A stretch of 32,239 nucleotides of DNA from UBA4717 sp045577925 (GTDB taxonomy: Bacteria > Bacillota > Clostridia > Oscillospirales > CAG-272): positions 1 through 32,239 of the forward strand of contig JAZNJH010000037.1 in assembly GCA_045577925.1 (NCBI GenBank). The letters run 5' to 3'. Below, piece by piece: positions 6,642-14,802 of this stretch (position 1 is its first letter; every line of letters begins with the position of its first letter). A program made the translations under genes and the position numbers. The notes beneath the pieces are model-generated. The model was not told the origin of the DNA. It saw nothing but the letters and a program-made list of their open reading frames with translations, and made no database searches.

Positions 6642-7847
6642 ATGAAAAAAAACGTTTGCTCGCACGAGAGCATTCATAATTGCACAGGGTGTGGAATGTG
6701 CTCTGCTTGTTGTCCCTGCAATGCATTAACAATTAAAGAAAATGAAAATGGATTTTATCGTCCTTTCATAGATGAAACCAAATGCATAAGATGCTCCATC
6801 TGTACTAACGTGTGTTATCGGTTTGATGATGATTTTTCGGTTAAAAACAAAGAAGACCATGAATGCTTTAGTGCTGTTAATAAAGACAAGAGCGAATTAT
6901 ATAGCGCATCTTCCGGCGCTGTTTCCATCGAGCTTATGCGTGAGTGCCTGGACCGCGGTTACTACGTTCTCGGAGTTGCTTATGACACCGGGCTCGAACG
7001 TGCGGTCACAAAAATTGCAAAAACAGCATCAGAACTTGAACAGTTTAAGGGATCCAAGTATCTCCAAAGCTATACGAGTGATGCTTTTCGTGCGGTAGTT
7101 TCAGATAAAAGTGAACAAAAATATGCTATATTCGGAACGCCCTGCCAGATATATGCCTTCTCAAAGATGGCAGATATTCACAAAAATCGCAGTAAATATA
7201 TTTTTGTTGATATTTTTTGTCATGGATGCCCGAGTATTAAACTATGGGACAAATATCTGGATTACGTAAAAGCTCAACTCCGAACAGATAACATTGACCA
7301 CATTAATTTTCGAAGCAAATCACACGGTTGGCACGAATATTCTTGCGATTTTTTTAGCCAAACGCGAAAAACGACAAGTTCTAAATATAGCGATCCCTTT
7401 CATGAACTTTTCTTCGGAATGGACGCTATGAACGAAGCTTGTTTTGACTGCATTGCCAAAAGCACGGTTGAGAAAACTGACATACGAATAGGTGATTTTT
7501 GGGGAAAGCGATATAGCTTAAACACAAGTGGCGTTTCCGCAGTGATAATTTCAAGTGAAACAGGTCGCGAGTTGTTCTCCAGTGTTTCTTCAAAATTCAA
7601 AATTGAAAAAGCTGATTTTGATGAAATAATCCATGCTCAATCGTACAAAAAAATACATAGATGTAACCTTGACAGAAGAGAAAAGGTCCTTGCTCTGCTC
7701 AATGGAACTGATGATATAAAAGTTATAGTGAAAAAACGCAGAAAAATGTTGTCAGTAAAAACGAATTTAAAAAGAACATTGAAAAGTATAATTAAGCATT
7801 TACCTGTGTCGTTGTACTTGAAGTTGAAAACCAAACTAGGGGGATAA
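6642..7847 (+). CDS. FrhB/F420-hydrogenase beta-subunit-like iron-sulfur oxidoreductase
   Basis: A 401-aa protein with an N-terminal 2x[4Fe-4S] ferredoxin module: C14-x2-C17-x2-C20-x2/3-C23/24-P and C48-x2-C51-x2-C54-x3-C58. The FrhB_FdhB N- and C-domains follow, with SGAVSIELMRE near 90, QFKGSKYLQS, FGTPCQIYA near 170, DIFCHGCPS and IRIGDFWG near 285. In hydrogenases this fold carries flavin and moves electrons to F420. In polysaccharide loci it occurs without hydrogenase subunits, next to a pyruvyl-transferase gene, as here. I use the ATG at 6642, 8 bases after GGAGA and just past the upstream stop; an in-frame ATG at 6627 is possible. It probably reduces or oxidises a sugar or lipid-linked intermediate, but its reaction is unknown. 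Confidence 0.88.
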   Translation: MKKNVCSHESIHNCTGCGMCSACCPCNALTIKENENGFYRPFIDETKCIRCSICTNVCYRFDDDFSVKNKEDHECFSAVNKDKSELYSASSGAVSIELMRECLDRGYYVLGVAYDTGLERAVTKIAKTASELEQFKGSKYLQSYTSDAFRAVVSDKSEQKYAIFGTPCQIYAFSKMADIHKNRSKYIFVDIFCHGCPSIKLWDKYLDYVKAQLRTDNIDHINFRSKSHGWHEYSCDFFSQTRKTTSSKYSDPFHELFFGMDAMNEACFDCIAKSTVEKTDIRIGDFWGKRYSLNTSGVSAVIISSETGRELFSSVSSKFKIEKADFDEIIHAQSYKKIHRCNLDRREKVLALLNGTDDIKVIVKKRRKMLSVKTNLKRTLKSIIKHLPVSLYLKLKTKLGG

Positions 7848-7864
7848 CGGAGGAAGAACAGACG

Positions 7865-8692
7865 ATGTCAAAATTTGAGATTTTATGTGTTACAATGCAT
7901 CAAAACGATTTTTCAAAGATTAAAGAAATGAATGTACATTCAGACATTGTCTACGCTAACCAATGCGATCATACTTCTTATGAAGAAATAAATTTTGACA
8001 GTCATATTGCAAAAATGATCTCAAATGAAACACGAGGCGTAGGAAAAAACAGAAATATTGCGCTTTTATACGCCTCTGCTGATATATGCCTTATGGCAGA
8101 TGATGATGTCAGATATGCAGACGATATGGAAGAAAAAGTCCTTGCGGAATTTGAAAAGTATCCTGATGCTGATGTTATAGTATTCCATTTTACATCTGAC
8201 GATCCTCACAGAAAGCCCCCTCAATACGCAAAAACAAAAAAAATATCAAAATTTTCAAGAACACCGTGGGGTTCTATCCGTATTGCATTTCGGCTTAATT
8301 CAGTTCGTCGGGCAAATGCGTGGTTCACCACACTGTTTGGAGGGGGATGCCTTTTTCCCTCAGGTGAAGACAGTATATGGATAAAGGCGCTTCGCAGAGC
8401 GGGGCTCACATTTTATGTATCAAAAGAAACCATAGGTGAGGTATCGTATGAAAAGTCCACGTGGTTTACCGGGTACGATGATAAGTATTTCTACGGAGTA
8501 GGTGCATGCTATGCAGCAATTAATCCAAAAACTACTTTGCCTAAATATTTGTATATGGCATTCAGAACAAAAGGCAAAGGTGATTTGTCAATTGCTAAAA
8601 AAATAAGATTAATGTATCAGGGACAAGCCGGTTATAAGCAAATGCTTTCATACGAAAATTTTGTTGCAAAAAGCGAGAGGGTTTCAAAATGA
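7865..8692 (+). CDS. Family 2-like (GT-A) glycosyltransferase
   Basis: A 275-aa cytoplasmic glycosyltransferase. The N-terminal strand MSKFEILCVTMHQNDFSKI departs from classical GT2. RGVGKNRNIALLYASADICLMADDDVRY (57-84) carries the usual K-N-R-N-I helix and an acidic D79-D80-D81 metal motif. FGGGCLFPSGEDSIWIKALRRAG supplies the E-D catalytic-base motif. The closest general type is the 'glycosyltransferase family A' proteins of Firmicute capsule loci. A CGGAGGA site stands 8 bases ahead of ATG. The stop overlaps the following ATG, so it is coupled with the GT4 gene after it. The donor sugar cannot be determined. Confidence 0.82.
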   Translation: MSKFEILCVTMHQNDFSKIKEMNVHSDIVYANQCDHTSYEEINFDSHIAKMISNETRGVGKNRNIALLYASADICLMADDDVRYADDMEEKVLAEFEKYPDADVIVFHFTSDDPHRKPPQYAKTKKISKFSRTPWGSIRIAFRLNSVRRANAWFTTLFGGGCLFPSGEDSIWIKALRRAGLTFYVSKETIGEVSYEKSTWFTGYDDKYFYGVGACYAAINPKTTLPKYLYMAFRTKGKGDLSIAKKIRLMYQGQAGYKQMLSYENFVAKSERVSK

Positions 8693-9900
8693 ACTACGCT
8701 TTTCTGACAACTCTCATACCCTACGAGCTTGACAGCATAGTACGATCACTTTCAAAAAATAATATGCAAGATGCCGCAAATGCCCTTGAATGGCATATAT
8801 ATAACGGCCTTTCCAAAAACCTGAATACCGAAATCAAAATATTCAACGTACTTCCGATTGGAAGCTTTCCTCAGTATTACAAAAAGCCTTTTGTGAAAAA
8901 GAGCCTTTTTGACGCCGATTTTTCAAAAAGCAATATAAACATCGGATTTTGCAACATAAAGCTTATCAGAAAATATCATCAACCGATCAAAATATTCAAA
9001 GAGCTTGATAAATGGTGCAAAAATAATAATGACGATAAAACGCTGTTCGTTTATACGGTATGCGCACCGTTTATGTCTGCGCTCTCACGGCTGAAAGCCA
9101 AGTATCCTGACCTTAAGATCTGCGCCATAATAGCAGATCTGCCCGATATGTCGAGTTTGTCAAGCAAAAAAAGCCTCGTTAAGAAGCTTTTTGAAAACAG
9201 GCTTGCTCAAAGTTCATATTCAAAGCTTGAACACATTGATGCTTTCGTTCTGCTTACACGCCATATGGCTGATTATATGAAACTAACCAAGCCGTTTTGC
9301 GTAATGGAAGGCATATCTACCAACTCGGACTGTTACGAAAACAGTACTGATACATCAGTCATAAAGAATATTCTTTATACAGGAACACTTCACAAGCGTT
9401 TTGGAGTAATGAATCTCGTTGAAGCCTTTATGATGACAGACAATCCCAAATACAGACTTATAATCTGCGGAATAGGCGATAGCGAAGATGAAATAAAACG
9501 CGCGGTTTTAAAAGACAAGCGTATTATTTTCAAAGGTCAGCTTGCCAGAAGCGAAGTTCTGAAACTTCAAAGCAGCGCTGCCGTTTTGGTAAATCCCCGG
9601 CAGAACAACGAAGAATTCACCAAATACAGCTTTCCGTCCAAAAATCTTGAGTATCTCTCGTCAGGAAAGCCTCTTATTGCATATAAGCTTGACGGAATAC
9701 CAGATGAATACGATGACTATATATTCTACGTTAACGACAACTCGCCCGAAGCACTTTGCAACAAGCTTGTTGAAGTCTGCGAAGATGTCAACGGAATTGT
9801 TCTGAACAAGAGCAAAGCTGCTCAAAAATTCGTTTTACAAGAAAAAAATGAGATCACGCAAACAAAGAAAATCATAAATCTATTATCCAAATTCAACTAA
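8689..9900 (+). CDS. Family 4-type (GT-B) glycosyltransferase
   Basis: A 403-aa two-lobe GT-B enzyme. The C-terminal donor lobe begins with NILYTGTLHKRFGVMNLVEAF (about 228-248), includes RLIICGIGDSEDEI and ends with the nucleotide-sugar region KYSFPSKNLEYLSSGKPLIA, where the family usually keeps an E-x7-E-like signature; here S-K-N-L-E is retained. The N-lobe begins YAFLTTLIPYELDSIV and lacks the usual Gly-rich loop, a variation typical of polysaccharide GT4 proteins. It overlaps the previous gene by ATGA, and an 18-base gap separates it from the polymerase gene. It transfers an unknown sugar to the growing repeat unit. Confidence 0.85.
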   Translation: MNYAFLTTLIPYELDSIVRSLSKNNMQDAANALEWHIYNGLSKNLNTEIKIFNVLPIGSFPQYYKKPFVKKSLFDADFSKSNINIGFCNIKLIRKYHQPIKIFKELDKWCKNNNDDKTLFVYTVCAPFMSALSRLKAKYPDLKICAIIADLPDMSSLSSKKSLVKKLFENRLAQSSYSKLEHIDAFVLLTRHMADYMKLTKPFCVMEGISTNSDCYENSTDTSVIKNILYTGTLHKRFGVMNLVEAFMMTDNPKYRLIICGIGDSEDEIKRAVLKDKRIIFKGQLARSEVLKLQSSAAVLVNPRQNNEEFTKYSFPSKNLEYLSSGKPLIAYKLDGIPDEYDDYIFYVNDNSPEALCNKLVEVCEDVNGIVLNKSKAAQKFVLQEKNEITQTKKIINLLSKFN

Positions 9901-9918
9901 CGCACAAGGAGAATCACC

Positions 9919-11181
9919 GTGTTATCAAACACAAGTCATCTCAAACAAAAAACACTTCCCGTAAATATAACTCCCATTTCCAACATGGCGTTTTTCGCAT
10001 TAATAATGCTCATCTGGAGCAAGGACGTACTTCTTACATACGTCAGAGCAGCTATTATGCGTATACCCTACATCGGCAACTATCCCGACCTTTTTTTGGT
10101 GGCGATATGGAGCATCTGTATACTTTTTGCCATCCCGGAAATAATCAAACGGCTCAGAGTAAATAATATTCTCTTCGTGCTTATTGTAGCTTCCGTATAC
10201 TTACTCAATTATATTATATTCCCTGATAACAAAGACGCTCTTGACTCTATGCTCAACGGATTCATGTTCACCTTGCTTCCAATGTATCTCATAGGCGCTA
10301 CAATCGATGTTAAAAGATATTTCCCATACATGTATATATTGTCTGTATTAAGCGTAATAGCAATGACAGTTTACAAAACCCTTATAAATGATCCAATGAC
10401 CGACATTGTATCCAAATACGCAGGAGACATGGACGCAGCATATAAAATTCTGCCGCACATCTGTATGGTGATATACGGAATGATCAACAAGCCGAATCTA
10501 GCAAATATAGCAACGTTTTTAGTTGGATTTGTCCTTTTGTTCTCGCTTGGCTGCCGCGGTGCGTTTGGATGTATGTTAGCATTTTTTATAATAATGCTTC
10601 TCTGGTTTAAAAAATATAAGCATCCGGCACTGACTTACACAGTTTTTTTAACTGCCGGCAGTTTAATCATTGTTTTCTTCTACAGAATTGTAGACATTCT
10701 CGGTCAGATTGCCGCTAATCTTGGACTCAGTATCAGAATTTTTGAAAAAATTACTTCAGGAGAAATATTTGCTTCATCCAGCCGCGATACGATTTTGGAG
10801 CAAGTATGGTCGAAAATTGTTGAATCTCCAATGCTTGGAAATGGTATTGGAGCTGACCGTAATATCATTTTAAACGGATATGCTCATAACATAATATATG
10901 AATTCTGGCTAAACTTTGGCATTCCTCTCGGTTCAATTTTGCTGATTACTGTTATTTTAATGATTTTCCGAGCATACTTTGCAACAAAAACAAACAACGA
11001 AAAAGTATTTTTGGTGATAATGGTATTTTGCGGGTTTGTACACCTGTTTATGTCCGGATCGTATCTCACCAGCGCAAACTTTTTCTTATTGCTGGGGCTT
11101 TGTTCAAAATTTATTTCCGAAAACAAGAAACAACCGTATCGTATCCGGTATTCAAATACAAATAAGGAAACAAACAAATGA
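9919..11181 (+). CDS. wzy: O-antigen/capsule polymerase (Wzy-type)
   Basis: A 420-aa polytopic membrane protein with about ten to twelve hydrophobic segments along its length. The region GCRGAFGCMLAFFIIMLLW near 213-231 and the later SSRDTILEQVWSKIVESPML-GNGIGAD segment, then AHNIIYEFWLNFGIP, fit the Wzy_C/O-antigen ligase pattern: S-x-R-D/x in an outer loop, P-x-x-GxG, then HN-x-x-xE/W-x-x-x-G. The enzyme would join flipped repeat units on the outer face of the membrane. The start is GTG at 9919, supported by AAGGAGA 6 bases upstream; the following codons give a short polar N-terminus before the first helix. It overlaps the next gene by ATGA. Its presence with Wzx marks a Wzx/Wzy-dependent pathway. 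Confidence 0.9.
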   Translation: MLSNTSHLKQKTLPVNITPISNMAFFALIMLIWSKDVLLTYVRAAIMRIPYIGNYPDLFLVAIWSICILFAIPEIIKRLRVNNILFVLIVASVYLLNYIIFPDNKDALDSMLNGFMFTLLPMYLIGATIDVKRYFPYMYILSVLSVIAMTVYKTLINDPMTDIVSKYAGDMDAAYKILPHICMVIYGMINKPNLANIATFLVGFVLLFSLGCRGAFGCMLAFFIIMLLWFKKYKHPALTYTVFLTAGSLIIVFFYRIVDILGQIAANLGLSIRIFEKITSGEIFASSSRDTILEQVWSKIVESPMLGNGIGADRNIILNGYAHNIIYEFWLNFGIPLGSILLITVILMIFRAYFATKTNNEKVFLVIMVFCGFVHLFMSGSYLTSANFFLLLGLCSKFISENKKQPYRIRYSNTNKETNK

Positions 11182-12440
11182 ACAAAAACGTTATTTGTGA
11201 AAACAGCGAAAATAAAATTATCCGTATTGCAGCAATAAATATGACCCTCTCGGGAAGCACGGGAAAAATCATGTTGCAGATTGCAAACTGCGCACGCTCA
11301 TACGGAAATATTGCCAACACGTATTCAACAAATCAGTTTTCCGTCAAATATAAAAGTCTGCCCAAGCCTCCGATGTATCACGAATACTACGGCTCATATT
11401 TAGATAATGCCGTACATTATACACTTGCAATAATAAAAGGTAAAAACGGATGTTATTCAAGCATAGGAACACGTCAGCTTATATCAAAGCTTGAAAAATT
11501 CAAGCCTGACATTATCCATCTTCATAATCTGCACGGCTTTTGCATCAATCTCAGGATGCTGTTTGATTATATAAAGAAAAACAACATAAAAACTATATGG
11601 ACGCTTCACGACTGTTGGTCATTTACCGGACAATGCCCGTACTTCACACTTGCAGGCTGCGACAAATGGAAAACAGGATGTTATGACTGCCCGCAAACCA
11701 ATATATATCCGAAAAGCTTGGTGGATAATACAAAAAATATGTATTTAATGAAAAAAAAGTGGTTTACGGGAGTCAAAGATATGACTGTGGTAACCCCGTC
11801 CGAATGGTTGGCTGGACTCGTACGCGAATCATTTTTAAAACAGTACCCGATTAAAGTAATAAACAACGGCGTTGACCTTAATATATTTAAGCCAACCGAA
11901 AGCAATTTCCGTGAAAAGCATAGCTTGGTTGATAAGCACGTATTGCTCGGCGTTGCTTTCGGCTGGGGAAGACGAAAAGGTCTTGACGTATTTATTGAGC
12001 TTTCCAAAAGACTTCCGGATAATTACAAAATCGTTCTGGTCGGAACAAACGAAAACGTTGACACAGAATTACCCGATAACATAATCTCTATCCACCGTAC
12101 AAGCAATCAAAGCGAGCTTGCTGAAATATACTCGGCGGCAGACCTGTTTGTAAATCCAACAAGGGAAGAAAACTTCCCTACTGTAAATTTAGAATCACTT
12201 GCTTGCGGAACACCTATACTTACATTCAAAACAGGTGGCAGTCCGGAGATTCCCGATAATACATGCGGCAGCATTGTTGACTGCGATGATATTGACTCTC
12301 TAGAAAAAGAGATCATACGCATTTGCAACGAGAGACCGTACTCAAAAGAGGCGTGCCTTTCAAGATCAAAATCATTCAATATGAATGACAAATTCAAGGA
12401 GTATATAGATCTATATGAAAATCGTACATATCGCACCTAA
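11178..12440 (+). CDS. Family 4 glycosyltransferase
   Basis: A 420-aa GT-B enzyme. The acceptor lobe shows NMTLSGSTGKIMLQIANCAR (about 19-38) and the conserved IHLHNLHGFCINL plus TLHDCWSFTGQCPYFT motif with several Cys (GQCPYF, AGCDKWKTGCYDC). This Cys-rich loop characterises a large group of capsule/colanic-acid GT4 enzymes and may bind a structural metal. The donor lobe contains INNGVDLNIFKP, then FGWGRRKGLDVFIELSKRL, and the catalytic E331-x7-E339 in REENFPTVNLESLACGTP. It overlaps its neighbours on both sides (4 and 26 bases), implying coupled translation. The sugar is unknown. Confidence 0.92.
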   Translation: MNKNVICENSENKIIRIAAINMTLSGSTGKIMLQIANCARSYGNIANTYSTNQFSVKYKSLPKPPMYHEYYGSYLDNAVHYTLAIIKGKNGCYSSIGTRQLISKLEKFKPDIIHLHNLHGFCINLRMLFDYIKKNNIKTIWTLHDCWSFTGQCPYFTLAGCDKWKTGCYDCPQTNIYPKSLVDNTKNMYLMKKKWFTGVKDMTVVTPSEWLAGLVRESFLKQYPIKVINNGVDLNIFKPTESNFREKHSLVDKHVLLGVAFGWGRRKGLDVFIELSKRLPDNYKIVLVGTNENVDTELPDNIISIHRTSNQSELAEIYSAADLFVNPTREENFPTVNLESLACGTPILTFKTGGSPEIPDNTCGSIVDCDDIDSLEKEIIRICNERPYSKEACLSRSKSFNMNDKFKEYIDLYENRTYRT

Positions 12441-13578
12441 CGCTCCGTATAACGACTATTGGGGGTATCAGGATAATCTTCTCCCAAAATATCACAAAAA
12501 GCTTGGTCACGACGTAACCCTGATAATTACAAACACCATGCACAAGGACGGAAAGATCGTTGAGACCGAATGTGGTGACTATATACTTAATGACGGGGTA
12601 AGAGTAATACGCCTTGCAAGAAAAAAATATCCGCATCAAATACTTACAAATATTAACTCACGAATGGAAGTATTTGGTCTTCTGAAAGAACTCAAACCCG
12701 ATTTTGTTTTCTATCACGGCCTGATAAGCACTACAATTTACGATGTTATCAAGTATAAAAAGAAAATCAACCCCGATTGTATAATTGTTCAAGACAATCA
12801 CTTGGATTATAATATCGGAATGAAATTCGACTCTTTCAAAAAGCGCTTACTAAGAAGCTTTTACCGTCATATCAACAAAAGATCCGCACCGTATGTTGAA
12901 CGTGTGTACGGGGTGACACCATGGCGCAAGCAGTACGCTGAAGACTATTTCAAAATTCCTTCAAGCAAAACCGATGTTTTAATTATGGGAGCGGATGACG
13001 AAAAAATCAACCTTGAACAAAAAGACGATATACGCAAAAAAACACGTGACAAATACAGTATTTCGGACAACGAATTTCTTGTGGTAACCGGCGGAAAGAT
13101 CGACAAAAAGAAGAAAATCGATTTGCTTATGGAAGCATGTTCCGGTCTTGATAACGTTAAATTGCTGGTTTTCGGTAATGTAAATAACGATATAAAAGAC
13201 AAGTTTGAAAGTTTGCTTGAAAAGAACAAAAATATAATATACATCGGTTGGATAGATGCAGACGCAGTTTATGACTACTTTTTTGCAGCCGATCTTGTTT
13301 TCTTCCCGGGACAGCATTCGGTTCTTTGGGAACAGGCGTGTGCTGCGAAAATTCCGTGTGTTTTCGAAAGATGGGAAGGAATGGAGCATGTCAATAACGG
13401 CGGAAACAGCGATTTCCTTTCTCCCGTAACAAACAAAACCATAAGAGACAAAATTACTGAACTTATATATACCAAAAAGTATTATAATATGAAAAACATT
13501 GCAGAATCGGAAAATACGGATATATATCTATACAGCAAGATTGCAGAAAAATCATTGGATGGTATTGATCAAAAATGA
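12415..13578 (+). CDS. Family 4-type glycosyltransferase
   Basis: A 387-aa GT-B enzyme. The N-lobe starts MKIVHIAPNAPYNDYWGYQD, with KYHKKLGHDVTLIITN, typical of GT4 acceptor domains. The C-lobe starts VTGGKIDKKKKIDLLMEAC (about 223-241) and contains IIYIGWIDADAVYDYFFAAD and FFPGQHSVLWEQACAAKIP. In this last segment a Gln-His-Ser loop and a single Glu take the place of the standard E-x7-E. The start ATG lies inside the end of the previous gene, with AAGGAG 13 bases upstream, a slightly long spacing. It is coupled to the next gene by an ATGA overlap. Specificity is unknown. Confidence 0.87.
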   Translation: MKIVHIAPNAPYNDYWGYQDNLLPKYHKKLGHDVTLIITNTMHKDGKIVETECGDYILNDGVRVIRLARKKYPHQILTNINSRMEVFGLLKELKPDFVFYHGLISTTIYDVIKYKKKINPDCIIVQDNHLDYNIGMKFDSFKKRLLRSFYRHINKRSAPYVERVYGVTPWRKQYAEDYFKIPSSKTDVLIMGADDEKINLEQKDDIRKKTRDKYSISDNEFLVVTGGKIDKKKKIDLLMEACSGLDNVKLLVFGNVNNDIKDKFESLLEKNKNIIYIGWIDADAVYDYFFAADLVFFPGQHSVLWEQACAAKIPCVFERWEGMEHVNNGGNSDFLSPVTNKTIRDKITELIYTKKYYNMKNIAESENTDIYLYSKIAEKSLDGIDQK

Positions 13579-14774
13579 AAAAAGTGTTGTTTTTAACTTC
13601 TGGATATTGCGGAAAATCCACAGCCAACGGTTTATGTACAAAAGCTTTAGCAAATGAGCTGATGAAACATGATACAGAGGTATTTGTAATCAGTTGCGAA
13701 ACAGATAAAAACGCACCCTTACCAACATCTCATATCATCCCTATAACATATCAACCAAAAACAAGCGCCTTACCTCAAAATACTATTTTAAGAAAACTCT
13801 TTGTTGCCGCAAGAATGTTAACTCATATTTTCTCTCCAAGTTATGATAAAGATTTGGTAAAGAGAACCGTTTCATCTGCAAAGGAAATATGCAGCACTCA
13901 CAAAATTAATGCTGTGGTTTCGATGTACTTCCCTTTGACCGCCATAGTGGCAGGATATGAATTAAGAAAAATATATCCGCAGATTAAACACTTCATTTAT
14001 GAGCTTGATTCTGTTGCTGACGGCATAGGCGGAAAAAGAAAATGGAGCAATTATTTGAATTTATCCTACAAGCTCTTTTTGAATTCTCTGTATAAAAAGT
14101 CAGATATTATAATGGTCTTAAAATGCCATGAAAAACATTGGTTATCAGATCATGCAAAATATGCCTTTAAAATGGAAGTTGTTGACTTACCTCTGTTAGA
14201 CTTTTCAAAATCACCGTCTGTCCAAACAAAATCTTCGGATACAGTTTCATTCATATACGCTGGAATATTGGATTACAGCTATCGTTCACCCGAGATTATT
14301 TACAAAACCTTTAAGGAGATTGGAAAACGTATAAATTGGAAATTTGATTTTTACAGCAAAGGCTGTGATGAACTTCTGTTAAAAGCTAAATACGAAATGC
14401 CAAGCTTCGAAACACACGGATACGTTGAACAACAAATTCTCAACCAAGCAATCTTTAAAGCAGATGTTTTGGTCAGTATCGGGAATACGGTTTCAAACAG
14501 CTTACCGTCTAAAATAATCACATACATGACTTATAAAAAACCTATCATTCATTTTTCATTAAAAGAAGACGACGTGTGTGTTGAGTATCTGAACAAATAT
14601 CCGTTAGCTTTGATCATCCGTTGCACAGACAATGACTCACTTAATGCAGACAAAATAGTAAATTTTGTTGTATCCATGTCTGGAAATTCTATCTCAAATG
14701 AAGAAATACAACAAGTTTTTCCTATGAATATTCCCTCATACAGTGCAAAAATAATTTTAAAAAATATCAATTGA
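13575..14774 (+). CDS. Glycosyltransferase, GT4-like
   Basis: A 399-aa protein. The N-lobe begins KKVLFLTSGYCGKSTANGLC and TKALANELMKHDTEVFVISC, the classical GT-B opening with a Gly-rich turn. A central FIYELDSVADGIGGKRKWSN segment follows. The donor lobe starts VSFIYAGILDYSYRSPEIIYK near 226-246 and ends SIGNTVSNSLPSKIITYMTYKKPIIH, the sugar-nucleotide loop of this family, with the acidic E-x7-E poorly kept. It is strongly AT-rich and begins within the stop of the previous gene. It is the last of four GT-B genes, just before the flippase. Assignment to the superfamily is good; the reaction is not known. Confidence 0.83.
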   Translation: MKKVLFLTSGYCGKSTANGLCTKALANELMKHDTEVFVISCETDKNAPLPTSHIIPITYQPKTSALPQNTILRKLFVAARMLTHIFSPSYDKDLVKRTVSSAKEICSTHKINAVVSMYFPLTAIVAGYELRKIYPQIKHFIYELDSVADGIGGKRKWSNYLNLSYKLFLNSLYKKSDIIMVLKCHEKHWLSDHAKYAFKMEVVDLPLLDFSKSPSVQTKSSDTVSFIYAGILDYSYRSPEIIYKTFKEIGKRINWKFDFYSKGCDELLLKAKYEMPSFETHGYVEQQILNQAIFKADVLVSIGNTVSNSLPSKIITYMTYKKPIIHFSLKEDDVCVEYLNKYPLALIIRCTDNDSLNADKIVNFVVSMSGNSISNEEIQQVFPMNIPSYSAKIILKNIN

Positions 14775-14802
14775 CAAATATCGAAAAAAAGGAAACGATA
14801 TT

